Shown piece after piece: positions 39,014 through 50,296 of a stretch of DNA of 64,000 bases. The position numbers and the translations under genes were made by a program. Location: the NCBI GenBank assembly GCA_020698575.1, contig CM036239.1:14844263-14908262 (forward strand). The letters run 5' to 3'. Below the pieces are notes generated by a model, which was given only the letters and a program-made list of their open reading frames with translations, did not search any database and was not told where the DNA came from. Each line of letters opens with the position of its first letter. Positions within the stretch are counted from its first letter, which is position 1. This stretch comes from Bostrychus sinensis (taxonomy: Eukaryota; Chordata; Actinopteri; Gobiiformes; Eleotridae).

Positions 39014-41401
39014 ATTTTAGACATCACAACTATGTGTACCCCCAGGCCATGCGCAGCTCAAAAAATAATAATTTACAGCTAAAATTTGTTAACACTTCAG
39101 CCTCCCTATTTATAGTGTCTTTCATGTATATCAATATCCCAAGTGCAATTAGTGGGCACCAGTGACTGCATTAAGTACGACCGGCCACACTTCTGTTTAT
39201 CGATCTCAGCATTAGTTCCTGGTAGGTTGGAAAAAGTTCTTAACTTCCTGAAAATGAGCCGTGCTGTTGGACGTGTGCTGAAGTGGCTCTCAGGGGGGCA
39301 TTCCCAGCTGTTGACCCACCAACTGTTTGCTCCCTGCCTGACGAACACAGTAGTCTGCACCTCTCATGTCTTGTCCTGCCAAAGAATACAAGGGCACTGC
39401 CACATGTAACAAATGGGACGCCCCAACACACACTCAGTGTACAATGCACATGTGAACAGGGGCACACTGTTGGGCACTGTGTGAGCTTATGCGTGTTAGA
39501 GAATAATTTGGCAAGCAGAGACACTGTGAGAGCACTTGAGGACTGTGTGAGATGAGTTTTGTTTGATGCCTATTCTTTCTGTCTGTGAACCAGAAAACTG
39601 CCGTATTATTGGTCAGGGTAAAAAGTTCACTCTTTTATTTTTGGAGATCTTCTGTTGTATACGCTGTCTAATAATAGTAGGGAGGTGTGTGCTCAGAGGA
39701 TTTTTGCTGTCACACTGCAGAATATCAAACTTTGAATTAATTAACAATGAGAGATGTGACTCGCAAATACTTTTATTGATATGCGCAGTACTCGCAACCC
39801 TCAGCTGGCCTGAAACTCAAACATGCTGAGTGTGCTTGTCTGCTTGGGCTCTAAATTTATACTGTGTTGATTCTGGCACTGTTTTCCTGAAGAGGTCTGC
39901 TCAGATGTTGAGTGACTCAGACAGAAGATATTCTCGTAATGCTCTCCGTGTAGCATGTCTCTGCTTGCTGCAGACTATGTTGATCGAATCACATTGTTGC
40001 CTTAATCAAAATGTCTGGTTTGTTGTTAGAAAACACCTACTTTGTGGCTTAACAGAATACTTTAGTTATTGAAGATGGTCTGCTGAACTAAACGTATGTA
40101 ATCATTTAAAACTACTGTAATGGTGCTTTACGTCCACCAGCTCTGTTGGGTGTTCATGTGCCAGGACCCATGTCACATTACTAATTAGTTTTATATATTT
40201 ACATTTATTATTAACATCATGATGACGTGAACGTAAAAACACCTATGAGATCAGTATCAGCGTGTGTGACAGGGAGCACCAAAGTCATTTTCTTTTTTTG
40301 TTCAGAGCACACACCTTCGTCATCAGCTTACGTCTATCCAAATTACATTCTTGTTCTCCATTTCACGTCGAGCGCCCGAGGGCTGGCACCTACTGAAAGT
40401 AAATGTGCCTTTCTTCTTTGCCCCGCTGCGATGACAGGACAGGGCTGCCAAGAAAACCTGCCTGTGTGTGTGTTTGTGTGCGTCTGTCTCGGCGTGTGTG
40501 GACATCCCCTTAACTTGGCGACCCAAGCTCTTAAGCTCCACTTTAGGGTGCAAGACGCAGGTCACGCGGCCTTGAGGCAAGACTCACACAGATAGAAGAT
40601 AGTCCTCGAGAGAAGGATTTCTGATCTAACCAGACCTGTGCTCTGTGATCTCTCTTTTGTACCAGCATTCAAGCCGCTCTTCTGTAGTGAGGATGTTGTA
40701 AGGGTTCAGTTAAAAGGACACACATGAATCTAATTAATTTCATCTTTCACCCTAAATCACCTTTTAAATTTTGGGTAAAAAAGAGCATCTCACTGATTTG
40801 CTCTGAGTCTCTAAACCTCATTGCTGTCCTGCACTATGACAGCACCAATTAGCTTAACAAACATCATTCAGCTTAAAAACATGCTCTTTGTCTGTGTCTG
40901 CTTGTATTGTAGTTGCATGTAATTAAGTATATGTATTTTGTTTTTTTGTAATGACTAATAGAGCCACTAACACTAGGGCATATTGTTTGCATTAAGACAT
41001 CCCTGGTTGTTTCACTTCCTCCTGAGGCCACAGCAATCCCCTGAGGAAGCTGGGCACTGGGTGTGTCAGGAGGATGCAACAACAGTGAATGGAAAGGCAA
41101 GCAAAAGGACAATATGTAGCCTGTCTGTGCGTGCAGATCAGTTTAAATCTGCAGTATAGCATGACCCTTTTTAACACACAATCCTATTTAGGTAATTAAA
41201 TGCTGTGTTTATACATGTTTCTGTTGCTTCTGTTTTTTAGTCCCTGTTATGTATGTCATTTTTATTAAGAGGGGAAAAGAGAAGTTGTTGACACATCACC
41301 CTCAGAACTGTGACAAAGATTCTTACACTACTCTGCTGTTGTCCATGTGTGTTACAGGGAACCAGTAATAAAACAAATACAATATCTTTTGTACTCCACA
41401 G

Positions 41402-41510
41402 ACGGCAGCAGTTTGAAAGTGAAAAGTGAACGAGTGAGGATTTAGAACTGGAAATCATTCAGAGGAAGAAGAATTTATAGCTAAAAGGATCAACAAAAAC
41501 AACAGTGAAG
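41402..41510 (+). other. mef2c: mef2c 5' UTR part of first coding exon
   Basis: A splice acceptor TTTTGTACTCCACAG ends at 41401. The segment then runs without further splice signals to the ATG at 41511. No upstream ATG precedes the start codon in this segment. Confidence 0.55.
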
Positions 41511-44500
41511 ATGGGGAGAAAAAAGATTCAGATAGCGCGGATTATGGATGAACGGAACAGACATGTAAGAACACAGCTGAACACTGTAACTTCTGTAACT
41601 ACACAAAATCAAATCTCATTACAAGTACATAGCAACACACTGTACTTCCTCAGCTGATGATGTAATGTCATGTGATTCTCAGATTCCTCTCAACTTCTAT
41701 GACCATGAGTTACATGTTGTGCTAAAGGCATTTTGAAAAATAAAATCTATTTTTACCTTGAGTTTGTTTAAGAACTTGTGTACATCAGAGCTATAGACAA
41801 CTTATTGTCAACACTTTTGTCCATTTTATGTAGGGCAGCAGTTCCTTTCTTCCTGTTATGACAGGAAATGCAGGCACATGCTTCCTGACCCTTCAGTAGG
41901 GCAACACCGGCTTCCTCAGAGCCCTGCCACACACCTCCATACACTGATTTAAATTACTACTATTTGTCTGTGATTTAGCCTAAAAAATTAACTCAGCATA
42001 CACAGAGAGTGTGGGAGTGTCATTGCTGTTAGCTGAAACATACTCCTACAAGTTATTCACTGTGATTTGCTCATGAGCATAACAAATGACTGGGTGTAGA
42101 TGTTTTTTTTAACCTGTCATACTGGCAAGCGTCACTAAGCTTGAAAAGCAGTTGCAATCTTTAAAACAAATAAGGAAAAGTTATTTTGAACAACTAGCCA
42201 GTCCTTAAACATTTTGTAGCCAAAAGCATGTAAGATAAAAGCATGTGAGCTGCATTGATTTACATGGTCTCTCATCCTGTTTGTTTTCCTGTAGGTGACC
42301 TTTACTAAGCGTAAGTTTGGTCTTATGAAGAAAGCCTATGAACTGAGCGTGTTGTGCGACTGTGAGATTGCCCTCATCATCTTCAACAGCACAAACAAGC
42401 TCTTCCAGTACGCCAGCACAGACATGGACAAAGTCCTGCTCAAATACACTGAGTACAATGAGCCCCATGAAAGCAGGACCAACTCAGACATTGTGGATGT
42501 AAGTAACAAATGGACACCTATCTTTAAATATGTGTGATCAAATGCATTACCACCTGTGTTCTTGTGGACTCAGAGCCATCTTAAACACGCTGATACAGTG
42601 TGTACTACACTGACCCTTGGTCTGCCTTCACTTATGTAATGGTGTTAGGAGAACACAATAGCAAAGTGTTTGCCTCTGTGGACTCATGCTCCCATACAGA
42701 CATGCTGGATACATACTCTGCCCTGTACTTGGACAATGTGTAGTCTTATTAGTACTGCAATCTTCAATAAGTTTCTTTATTCTTCAGCTATAGCTTCTAA
42801 CATTGTGTTCATCAGAGTTGTCATAGTGGGTCAGATGGTAAACAAGATGATAAATCAATGAAAAACATAACCAAATGAGTTTCTATAACTAATAAAAAAA
42901 ACATACATCACAAGTATACAGTACATGCTGTATATACTTTTCATTTGAAAATATGTCAAAGCAGAAATCTCTGTATAATTGAAAAAGTCCCACTCGCACG
43001 ACAGATATACAGTAAACAGTTTAATGATAGCAGTGGGAGAAAAGTGTTTCCATAATGAACAATTATTAGAGCAGTAGTAGTTTAAACACTGACCTTTGAC
43101 CTAAGTGCATTTTGTTTAGTTGAAAGTCATGCCTCTGAGACACATGTGTGTCTAATGTTTGTACCTGGGCTTTTTGGTCCACGCGGCCTACCACATGGCC
43201 TCTTGGCCAGCCCCGTCAGAACCAGGCTTATGCCCTGTTTAATCTCCTGTAATCTATCAAAATCCTATTTAGCTCATTACTATAATCTATCCAGGCAGCC
43301 TCTTATTGTGCTGTATCTTTGCGCTGTGAACAGCCGGGATGTTTCCTGGTGCTAACTACTTTAAACCTATGTGCCTGCATTTTTACCTCTACATGACATC
43401 TTCACCTCTCTACTCTCTGCTTCCCTTTCCTTTGTTTTCACAGTCTCCTAACCTTTGTCCTTTTCAATAGTTGCTCACCCTAATCTGAAAGTTGGCTTTT
43501 ACTTGTGTAAATGGCCATTTGTTGTTTAATTGCTTATTTATAGAAGACTATTTATCCGTTGGCCCTTGCATACAGGGATGCTCTACAGTTTGTTGTGTTA
43601 GCGCACTATGTTTGATCCTCAGCCAAAAGTTGTGCTTAACCTGGCTGATCTGTGATTGGATGATGAGATAGAAGTCAGTCGGAGGCATGTGTAAGTTCTG
43701 GGATGGCAATACACAGTGCACTGTGGAGTAAGCAGCTCCTGTGCCAAGGTCACCTCCCAGCACCAGAGAGTGATAGAGGTTGAGCGTGTCACTGGCCCTT
43801 AAAGCTGACAGCCTGATTTTGAATAATCATATTAGGAGGAGAAAACAGTGAGGTACACTGGAATGTGGTATGGAGTCTGCCGTAGATTCACATAGCTGTG
43901 AAAACACCGCACCAATGAAATAACTGCCAGACAGGAATTTAGTAGAAGAGAGGCTTCTTTGTCTTGGTCATCTTTTTTTCTGCTCATGTGGTGTGTGTGT
44001 CTTTGCAGGCTACAGGCCAGATTAGTATCAATTCATTGTATTGTGTTAATTTAGCATGTAAACTTGTAGCTATTTTAATGCTGAGAAGTTCTGCATTCCA
44101 CACTTTCACTTAGTTAACCTTATTTTACTTTAGCCTGCTCTTGCTGTGGACATGTGTGTACATGTATGTGCATTGCATAGAACTGTGTGCATAGAACTAT
44201 TTTTGGCAGTAATGGGAAGTACTTTTTGAGGATGGACAATATATTGGTTTGGTTTCCTAACTTTGAATGTTAAGTTTTAGGATTTAGGTTGTCAGTACAT
44301 TTTGGTGTTTGAGTACACATGTGTGGCTCCATGCTGTTTCAGATTAGTCCCAGATGAAGTTTCCAAAGGCGCACAAAGACAGACACACATATGCTTGCAG
44401 AGTAAGTCCAGTTCCTTTGTGTTGGCTGAGATCCCTCCCTCCTAAATGGCTGGAAACCGGTAGTGGGCTAAAAATAGCACAGCACTAAGAATAGCCATGA

Positions 44501-47500
44501 CGGGTTGTGAGTGTGTGTGACTGTGGTTTGCCTCTGAATGAGGCATGTGTGTGTGCTCAGGGCTGTGGGCCGATGAAGGAAAATAAAGACGAGAAGCAAC
44601 ATAAGGCTGAGTCGTCCAGTCTGAGTTCCCCTTTCCCACTGACCATAGCAACCTCAGCTCACCACATGGATGTTGTACACAGGGACGGCTTTTATATAGC
44701 TATTTTTCTTATTCTAAAAAATCATATTCATGATTCTTTACTGTAATGGTTTAGTTAAGGATATGCTTTTGTGGCAAATAGTTTGTTACCTACATTACAT
44801 ATTTGCTTGTGTTTATCAGGGGCAAACTGGCCCGGGCTGAGAACCAAACCTGTGCTGCTCCAATACTCTGTATGTGTTCTATTGGGTGAGCCATTGATGC
44901 GCCCTGTTGTTTTTTTCATCTCAAGTGTGTTCTTGTAAACACTCAATAGTTACAACAGTATATTTATACTTTATAATATTTTCATTTATTTTAGTGTTTA
45001 AATTAAATATATGGGCTCTTTAAATACTTCTCCCTAAAATTACACAACCAAATGATATCCTGCGATTCTCATTTTTGTATCATTCTGGTTGTGTATCTTT
45101 AATTTTTCTACAAAAGATCCATCTGTTGCCTTTGCTGTTAAGTCTGCTGTTATGACACTTGGCACACACTTAGTGCAAACTCACGCTGGAGTTGTGGCAT
45201 CACCTGATGTGAAGGTGTTGAGGATGAGGACCCCACTTCTCAACGCTAGAACGAGTGCTGAAATGAAAAAACATTTAAAAAAAGTTTATGTGGAATTTAG
45301 GCAAACTAATGTAGGAGAGGTGTTATACATATTACTGTGGTTCCCTCTACCTCTTTATAGCTGTCCCCTCAGTCTCACCCTGGAACCTCCACTTGTTCCA
45401 ACACACTTTGATTCATAAAGGTTATACTTTTAGCATTTTTTGTAAAAGTTAATGGCTAGAGTTGAGACTGATTTGTGAGTTAAAATTAAAAGTGGGACAG
45501 CAGAGTGGGTTTGATTCTTGAAGAGATGGGCCAGACAGGCAGATTGTGAGGGAGGAACACTGTGGCACACGCAAGCAAAAATAGCCTTCTACGGCCATCA
45601 GTGAGGTAGCCAGGGCTGTACTGGTGTCTGTTGGGCCCTGCCTTACCCTCCCCCTTCTTCTCACACCCCCTCATCCAGAGCCCCTGCCATTCTTTAAAGG
45701 CAAACAGGTGGACATGACTGGGATGAGTGGGATAGCAGCACAGGGCAAAATGTTCTGTCCCCAGTGTGAGTGATACAGCCGCAGTGGTCCAGTGACAGAG
45801 CGCCCTAATGGACTGTGAAGTGCTGAAGCAGGCTGCTCAGAGCCAAACCACATACTGTACAACACACAGTCTGCAGTTCAGAGCTGCACTCAGCTTTGGG
45901 GACTGGTTATTTCTTACATGATTATATTCCCTTTGAGTTAAATTGTTTCTCACTGTTAAATTCTCTTGGTTTAAGATCTCTATGTGGCAAAAAATTTAAA
46001 AAAGTGAAATTTGGCTGTGATTTATTGTATGCTCCAGTGGCGCCCCTCAGTGGTTGAAACTGAAAGTGCTGTAGTTGTCATGTGTTTATCAAGTTATGGC
46101 CTGTATTTACGTACATACTCACGTATACATTTTCTGACAGTTACTTGGATCTTTGCAGCCAGTCTGATACATTGCTCATTGCAGATGACAGTTCTTGAGT
46201 GGCTTGATGCTTGTTTTACACAGTAAAACATACACAGTATGACTGCGTCATTAGTGTAAATAAATAAATAATAATAGTCCTAAGACAGAGCCGTGAGGCA
46301 AGCCCAGCTGGTTTTCCCAAATTGTAGATGCTAAATTTTGTACTCCCACATTTTGCCTTCTTTGTACCAGGCATGATTCCAACCACTGTACAGATTGGCC
46401 GTATCAAAAGCTTTGTTTAGGTCAAGACCCACTGCTCTGACCTCAACACTCCTTTCAATCATAATGTTATGTAATGTGTATCTGAATATCTTTCTGTTTT
46501 TCTTGTAACAGACACTGCGTAAAAAGGGTTTAAATGGCTGTGACAGTCCAGACATTGAAGCAGACGACTCTGCTGGCCAGAGCCCAGAGTCTGATGACAA
46601 GTATCGCAAAATCAATGAAGATATTGACCTCATGATAAACAGGCAGAGAATATGTGTATGTTTTTCACTTTGTCATCATATTAGTGTGATGAATTAGTGG
46701 CCATCTTTCTGACATAGTCTTACTGATTGTCCAGCAGGCTTTACCCCCCTCCAACTATGACATGGGTGTATCGATGGGGGGCAGTAACCCCAGTGGTCTA
46801 ATGTACCCCCATCCTTCCATTGGGAGTGGCTTAGGGAACCACAACCTGCTGCCCATCTCCCACCCATCTCTGCAGAGGAATAGCATGTCTCCTCAGCGGC
46901 CACCAAGCACTGGAAACACAGGTATATTCAGGTCGAACACTAGTCACTGTCCTATTGTAGAGAAAGAGAACTCACTATGTTCTGTCTGGGTTTAGGACTG
47001 ATGGGCTCCGAGCTGGTCTCCAACATTGGTAAGTCTACAGTCATATTTTCATAAAGAATCATAAAGAACTAGACTTTTATTGCAAAAGTTTTAACTGGTA
47101 ATCATGCAATAGTATACCATAACATTTAGTGAACCAGCATTATCACCTGATACATTGTCAATCAAAATACAGCCAGTGTGAGTATTATACATGCGATTTC
47201 ACACTAGATTTCTCACCAGTTATATCAGTATCACCAGTTGCTGCCAATTGCTGAATCAGGTGTTTATTTCTTGGACCTAATTTTAAGAAACAACAAATCC
47301 TAATCCATGATTTGTCATTCGATTAACAATGAGTGCATTTACATGCACTTGAGTATTCTGGTTATGATTGGGTTTTTTAAGTAACCCTATTTTGTCTTTG
47401 TGCATGTAAACACAGTATCCTGAATTCAGTATCTGGGATATGCCAGTTTCCTGGTTATGAGAAACCAGGATACTCTACCTGGAAAACTCTGATAGAAATC

Positions 47501-50296
47501 AGGACACTGAGGCAAGTAAACGCAGTATCCTGGTTTCTGAGAGGTGAACGGAGTGAACTCCAGAGACTCACAAGCCTCAATTTTCCCACAGCAACAGTAA
47601 CTTGTACCTGGGCTCTTAAAACTCCTAATCTCATAATATTCAACAAACCGGCAGAGTCTACTAAACTATGTTGCTACCTATATGCACAGCGCTGGTTGCA
47701 ATGGCCGTGTCCCTGTTGCTCTCAGACTAAACAGCTTTTTCCACTTTTCATATCGTCTTGCACTGCTGCTGTGATAGCACATTACTGGCTTTACTAAGTG
47801 TTTATTTAGATATTTTTCTCTCTCTCTGTCACTAGAAATGTGTTACATAAGCCATGTGTTTGTAACTATGCCACAGGGCTCCCCTGTATATCCAGGATAC
47901 TCTGTTTTGTCATGTATTCAGAGATATGTGTATCTAGTTTCTCTGAGTACATGTAAACATCAGATCCAGTCATAACTGGGATAAAACTCATAACCTGGAT
48001 ACTCAAGTGCATGTAAATGCCCTCAATTATCTTTTTCCTCATTGGCATTATGTGAAAATCAAATTTAGTCACTGGGTTCACATTAGACTGTTTTCACATT
48101 TTTACAGATTGAAAACAAATCACAATTTGTTTTTGTGAGTGGTGACATTCGTAAAGAGAAGTTCTGTATATTGTTGAATTTTCCCTGGCTTTTGTTTCCC
48201 TGTGCAGTAAATGGAAACTACAACAATCACTGCACTTCCCCGGGGCTGCTGTCTCCGGGGGGTGTCTCCAAAAACCTGCAAGACAAGAGTCCTCCATCCA
48301 TAAGCATGAGCCGAAAGCCTGACCTGCGAACACTGATGCCCCCATCAAACAAATGCAACAACATGCCGACTATTGTAAGTATCAACATTCATACTTTTTC
48401 TAATTACATTTGGCCTGTACATTGTTGTGCATGGAGTAATTATATTGTGTATTTTAATGCCAAAGTGTGAGGATTTTGATCAGATGCTGGTAAGTTTTTT
48501 TTTTTCATTATGTATTACCGTGTCAAACATAAACATCTTGTCTGAAATCTCTCTAATATTCACATACATTTCGCATATACAGTGTGATACACAGTGGTGG
48601 ACTGTAACAAAGTAGAAGTACTTAGTTACTTTATTTAAGTACAATTTTTTTTCATGCATCTGTACTTGACTTGAGTAAATTTTACAAGGGGTACTTTAAG
48701 TTTTACTTTACTACATTTTAGACCAAGTATTTGCAAGTATTTTTACTCCACTACTTTTTAATTCAACACAAGTGTTTGAATTCAAAAGCTATTTTGAATT
48801 TGGTTTAAAATCATTAGTTTTTGTCATGTCATCATTATAGACACAGTACATGAGTATAACAGATGCGGTAAAGTAGTACTCTAAAGAAAAACCTCACCAA
48901 CAGATTCAGTCTCTTCTATTGCAAAATCTCTCACATTTAACATTAATTAATTCTCAAATCCGCGCAAAATACTTTTACTTTTTTACTTTTTTTTATTCGA
49001 TCAAGTGACAGTACAGTATTTACAGGTGATCCCTAATTTTATATAGAGTTATAATTACATACAAAATAATTGACACACCATACGTAAAGACGTGGACCAT
49101 GGTACAGGTGTGCGTGTAGGCATGTGTGCATGTGTGTATTTGTTTACAAAGGCACATGTAAATCATATTACGCAATCTGAAAAAAACAAAACAAAAACAA
49201 CCAAACTATAAATTACAAAGGAAGAATTTAAAAAAGCATGCAAGCAATTACAGTAATAATATACAAACAAAAATAAAGGGGAATGGAGAGACAGCAAGTA
49301 GGTCTAGCTGTGAATGGCCATGTACTCACAAGTACATTTGAAAGTGAGTACTTATATACTTTTACTTAAGTAGAAATTTTAAGGTGATACATTTAATTTT
49401 ACTTGAGTAAATGCATACATACCATACTTAAGAAAACTACTTTAAACTTATTGAACCATTTTTATTCATCTTATTTGTCTTTGGGTATCTCCTATTTTAG
49501 TTGTTTTCTAAGTATAATTGTATGAGCTGACTTTTCCCTGTTTTGTCTCAGAATCAAAGGATTAATCACTCACAGACGGCTCAGACGCTCACCAGTCCCG
49601 CTGTGTCTCTTGCTGCCCCCACTCTTGCAGGACATGGCATGGGCGGATACCCTTCAACACTTTCGTCTTCTTATGGAACAGGTACACCTCGTGACACATT
49701 CTTGCTGTTATATTATTTTCAGTTAAATGTGAACATAAAATAAAATCAGTTTATTCTCTCAGAGTTTTCGCTGGGCAGTGAGCTCACCTCTCTGTCTGGT
49801 TTTGGTGGTTCGGGACTAGGGTCAGTGACAGGTTGGCAGCAACAGCAAATCCACAATCCGCATTCAGCACTGGCCCACATGAAGTGAGCACTAAGCCAAT
49901 GATATGTGACTGTATTATGCTTTTAGAAACACGCCTAAGTAAATCCTTGTCTGTTTTCTTAGCAACTTGTGCCAGAACTCCAACCTGAACCTCTCGTCGA
50001 CTCAGCAGAACCTCCACATAAAGTCAGAGCCGGCCTCCCCGCCCCAGGACCGTAGTGGGAGTATGGTCAACCCCGCTCTAGGAGCAGCAGCAGCAGGATA
50101 CTCCACTGGCCGTGGTCCAAATGATTCAGGGCGCTCTCCTGGAGACAGTGCGTCCAGCTGCGGCAGCTCGTACGATGGCAGCGAGGACAGAGAGGATCAC
50201 CCCGACAGCTTCCTCCTTCGACCTCTGTCCAATCAGGGCGAGCGCCACAGCCCATCAGTGAAAAGGATGAGATTATCAGAAGGCTGGGCCACATGA
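41511..50296 (+). CDS. mef2c: Myocyte enhancer factor 2C
   Basis: MADS-box/MEF2-domain transcription factor that binds YTA(A/T)4TAR sites in muscle, heart, neural crest and neurons. Exons: 41511-41564, 42295-42498, 46512-46655, 46738-46921, 46996-47028, 48208-48374, 48466-48489, 49552-49681, 49763-49883, 49963-50296. All are GT/AG with matching phases; with the beta microexon the total is 1395 nt, or 464 aa. The MADS box is residues 1-57 (VTFTKRKFGLMKKAYELSVL), followed by the MEF2 domain to about residue 86 (TDMDKVLLKYTEYNEPHES). The third exon is the alpha2 type (TLRKKGLNGCDSPD). The C-terminal region has SRKPDLR, IKSEPASPP (sumoylation/phosphorylation type motif), the gamma segment and the end KRMRLSEGWAT, typical of MEF2C. 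Odd points: MADS-box residues 9 and 18 are Ala and His (family Thr and Gln), and both MADS-exon donors have T at position -1. No alpha1 exon was found. Confidence 0.95.
44468..44477 (+). promoter_or_regulatory. Consensus MEF2-binding site inside mef2c intron
   Basis: CTAAAAATAG is a perfect YTA(A/T)4TAR site in the 4-kb intron between the MEF2-domain exon and the alpha2 exon. MEF2C autoregulation is known in mammals. Such 10-mers occur by chance several times in 64 kb of AT-rich DNA, so this is only a candidate. Confidence 0.25.
44818..44908 (-). repeat. Possible tRNA-derived SINE fragment
   Basis: On the minus strand the sequence reads GGGCGCATCAATGGCTCACC, then, after about 35 nt, GGTTTGGTTCTCAGCCC, which resembles weak box A and box B promoter elements. 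No tail is recognised. Tentative. Confidence 0.3.
46260..46490 (-). mobile_element. Fragment of non-LTR reverse transcriptase in mef2c intron
   Basis: Minus-strand translation gives VGLDLNKAFDT (RT motif around the first catalytic Asp) and, after a deletion, LGLPHGSVLG (the GxPQGSxLGP motif). It is a short dead LINE fragment ending only about 20-40 nt before the acceptor of the alpha2 exon. Confidence 0.7.
47330..48025. mobile_element. Non-autonomous DNA transposon (MITE-like) in mef2c intron
   Basis: The left end, TGAGTGCATTTACATGCACT then TGAGTATTCTGGTTATG, is mirrored at the right end by CATAACCTGGATACTCAAGT then GCATGTAAATGCCCTCA. The terminal inverted repeats are about 36 bp with a few mismatches. 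The interior has further inverted pieces (GTATCCTGGTTTCT and similar) and no coding capacity. It sits between the 33-nt exon and the following exon. The target-site duplication is unclear, so the superfamily is not assigned. Confidence 0.75.
48466..48489 (+). CDS. mef2c: mef2c beta microexon (24 nt, predicted)
   Basis: 24 nt flanked by AG at 48464-48465 and GTAAGT after 48489, phase 0 at both ends. It encodes CEDFDQML, which aligns with the alternatively spliced vertebrate MEF2 beta segment SEDVDLLL. It lies exactly where that microexon belongs, between the exon ending MPTI and the exon starting NQRIN. The acceptor has a poor pyrimidine tract and the donor is strong, as for a regulated microexon. 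In MEF2 genes inclusion is enriched in neurons and striated muscle. Confidence 0.8.
48592..49433 (+). repeat. AAGTA-rich interspersed repeat in mef2c intron
   Basis: Starts CAGTGGTGGACTGTAACAAA and is dense in AAGTACTTAGTTACTTT and TTTTACTTGAG phrases at both ends (48600-48760 and 49320-49433). A different AT-rich segment in the middle may be a nested insertion. The style matches a very common teleost repeat, probably a non-autonomous DNA transposon. It fills most of the intron after the beta microexon. Confidence 0.6.

Noticed and set aside
29935..41500. miR-9 gene expected near MEF2C in vertebrates
   Set aside because: I looked for the mature sequence (TCTTTGGTTATCTAGCTGTA) on both strands and did not see it.
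45089..45418. 109-codon plus-strand frame inside the large mef2c intron
   Set aside because: No motif, no splice sites in phase with mef2c, and AT-rich random-looking composition.
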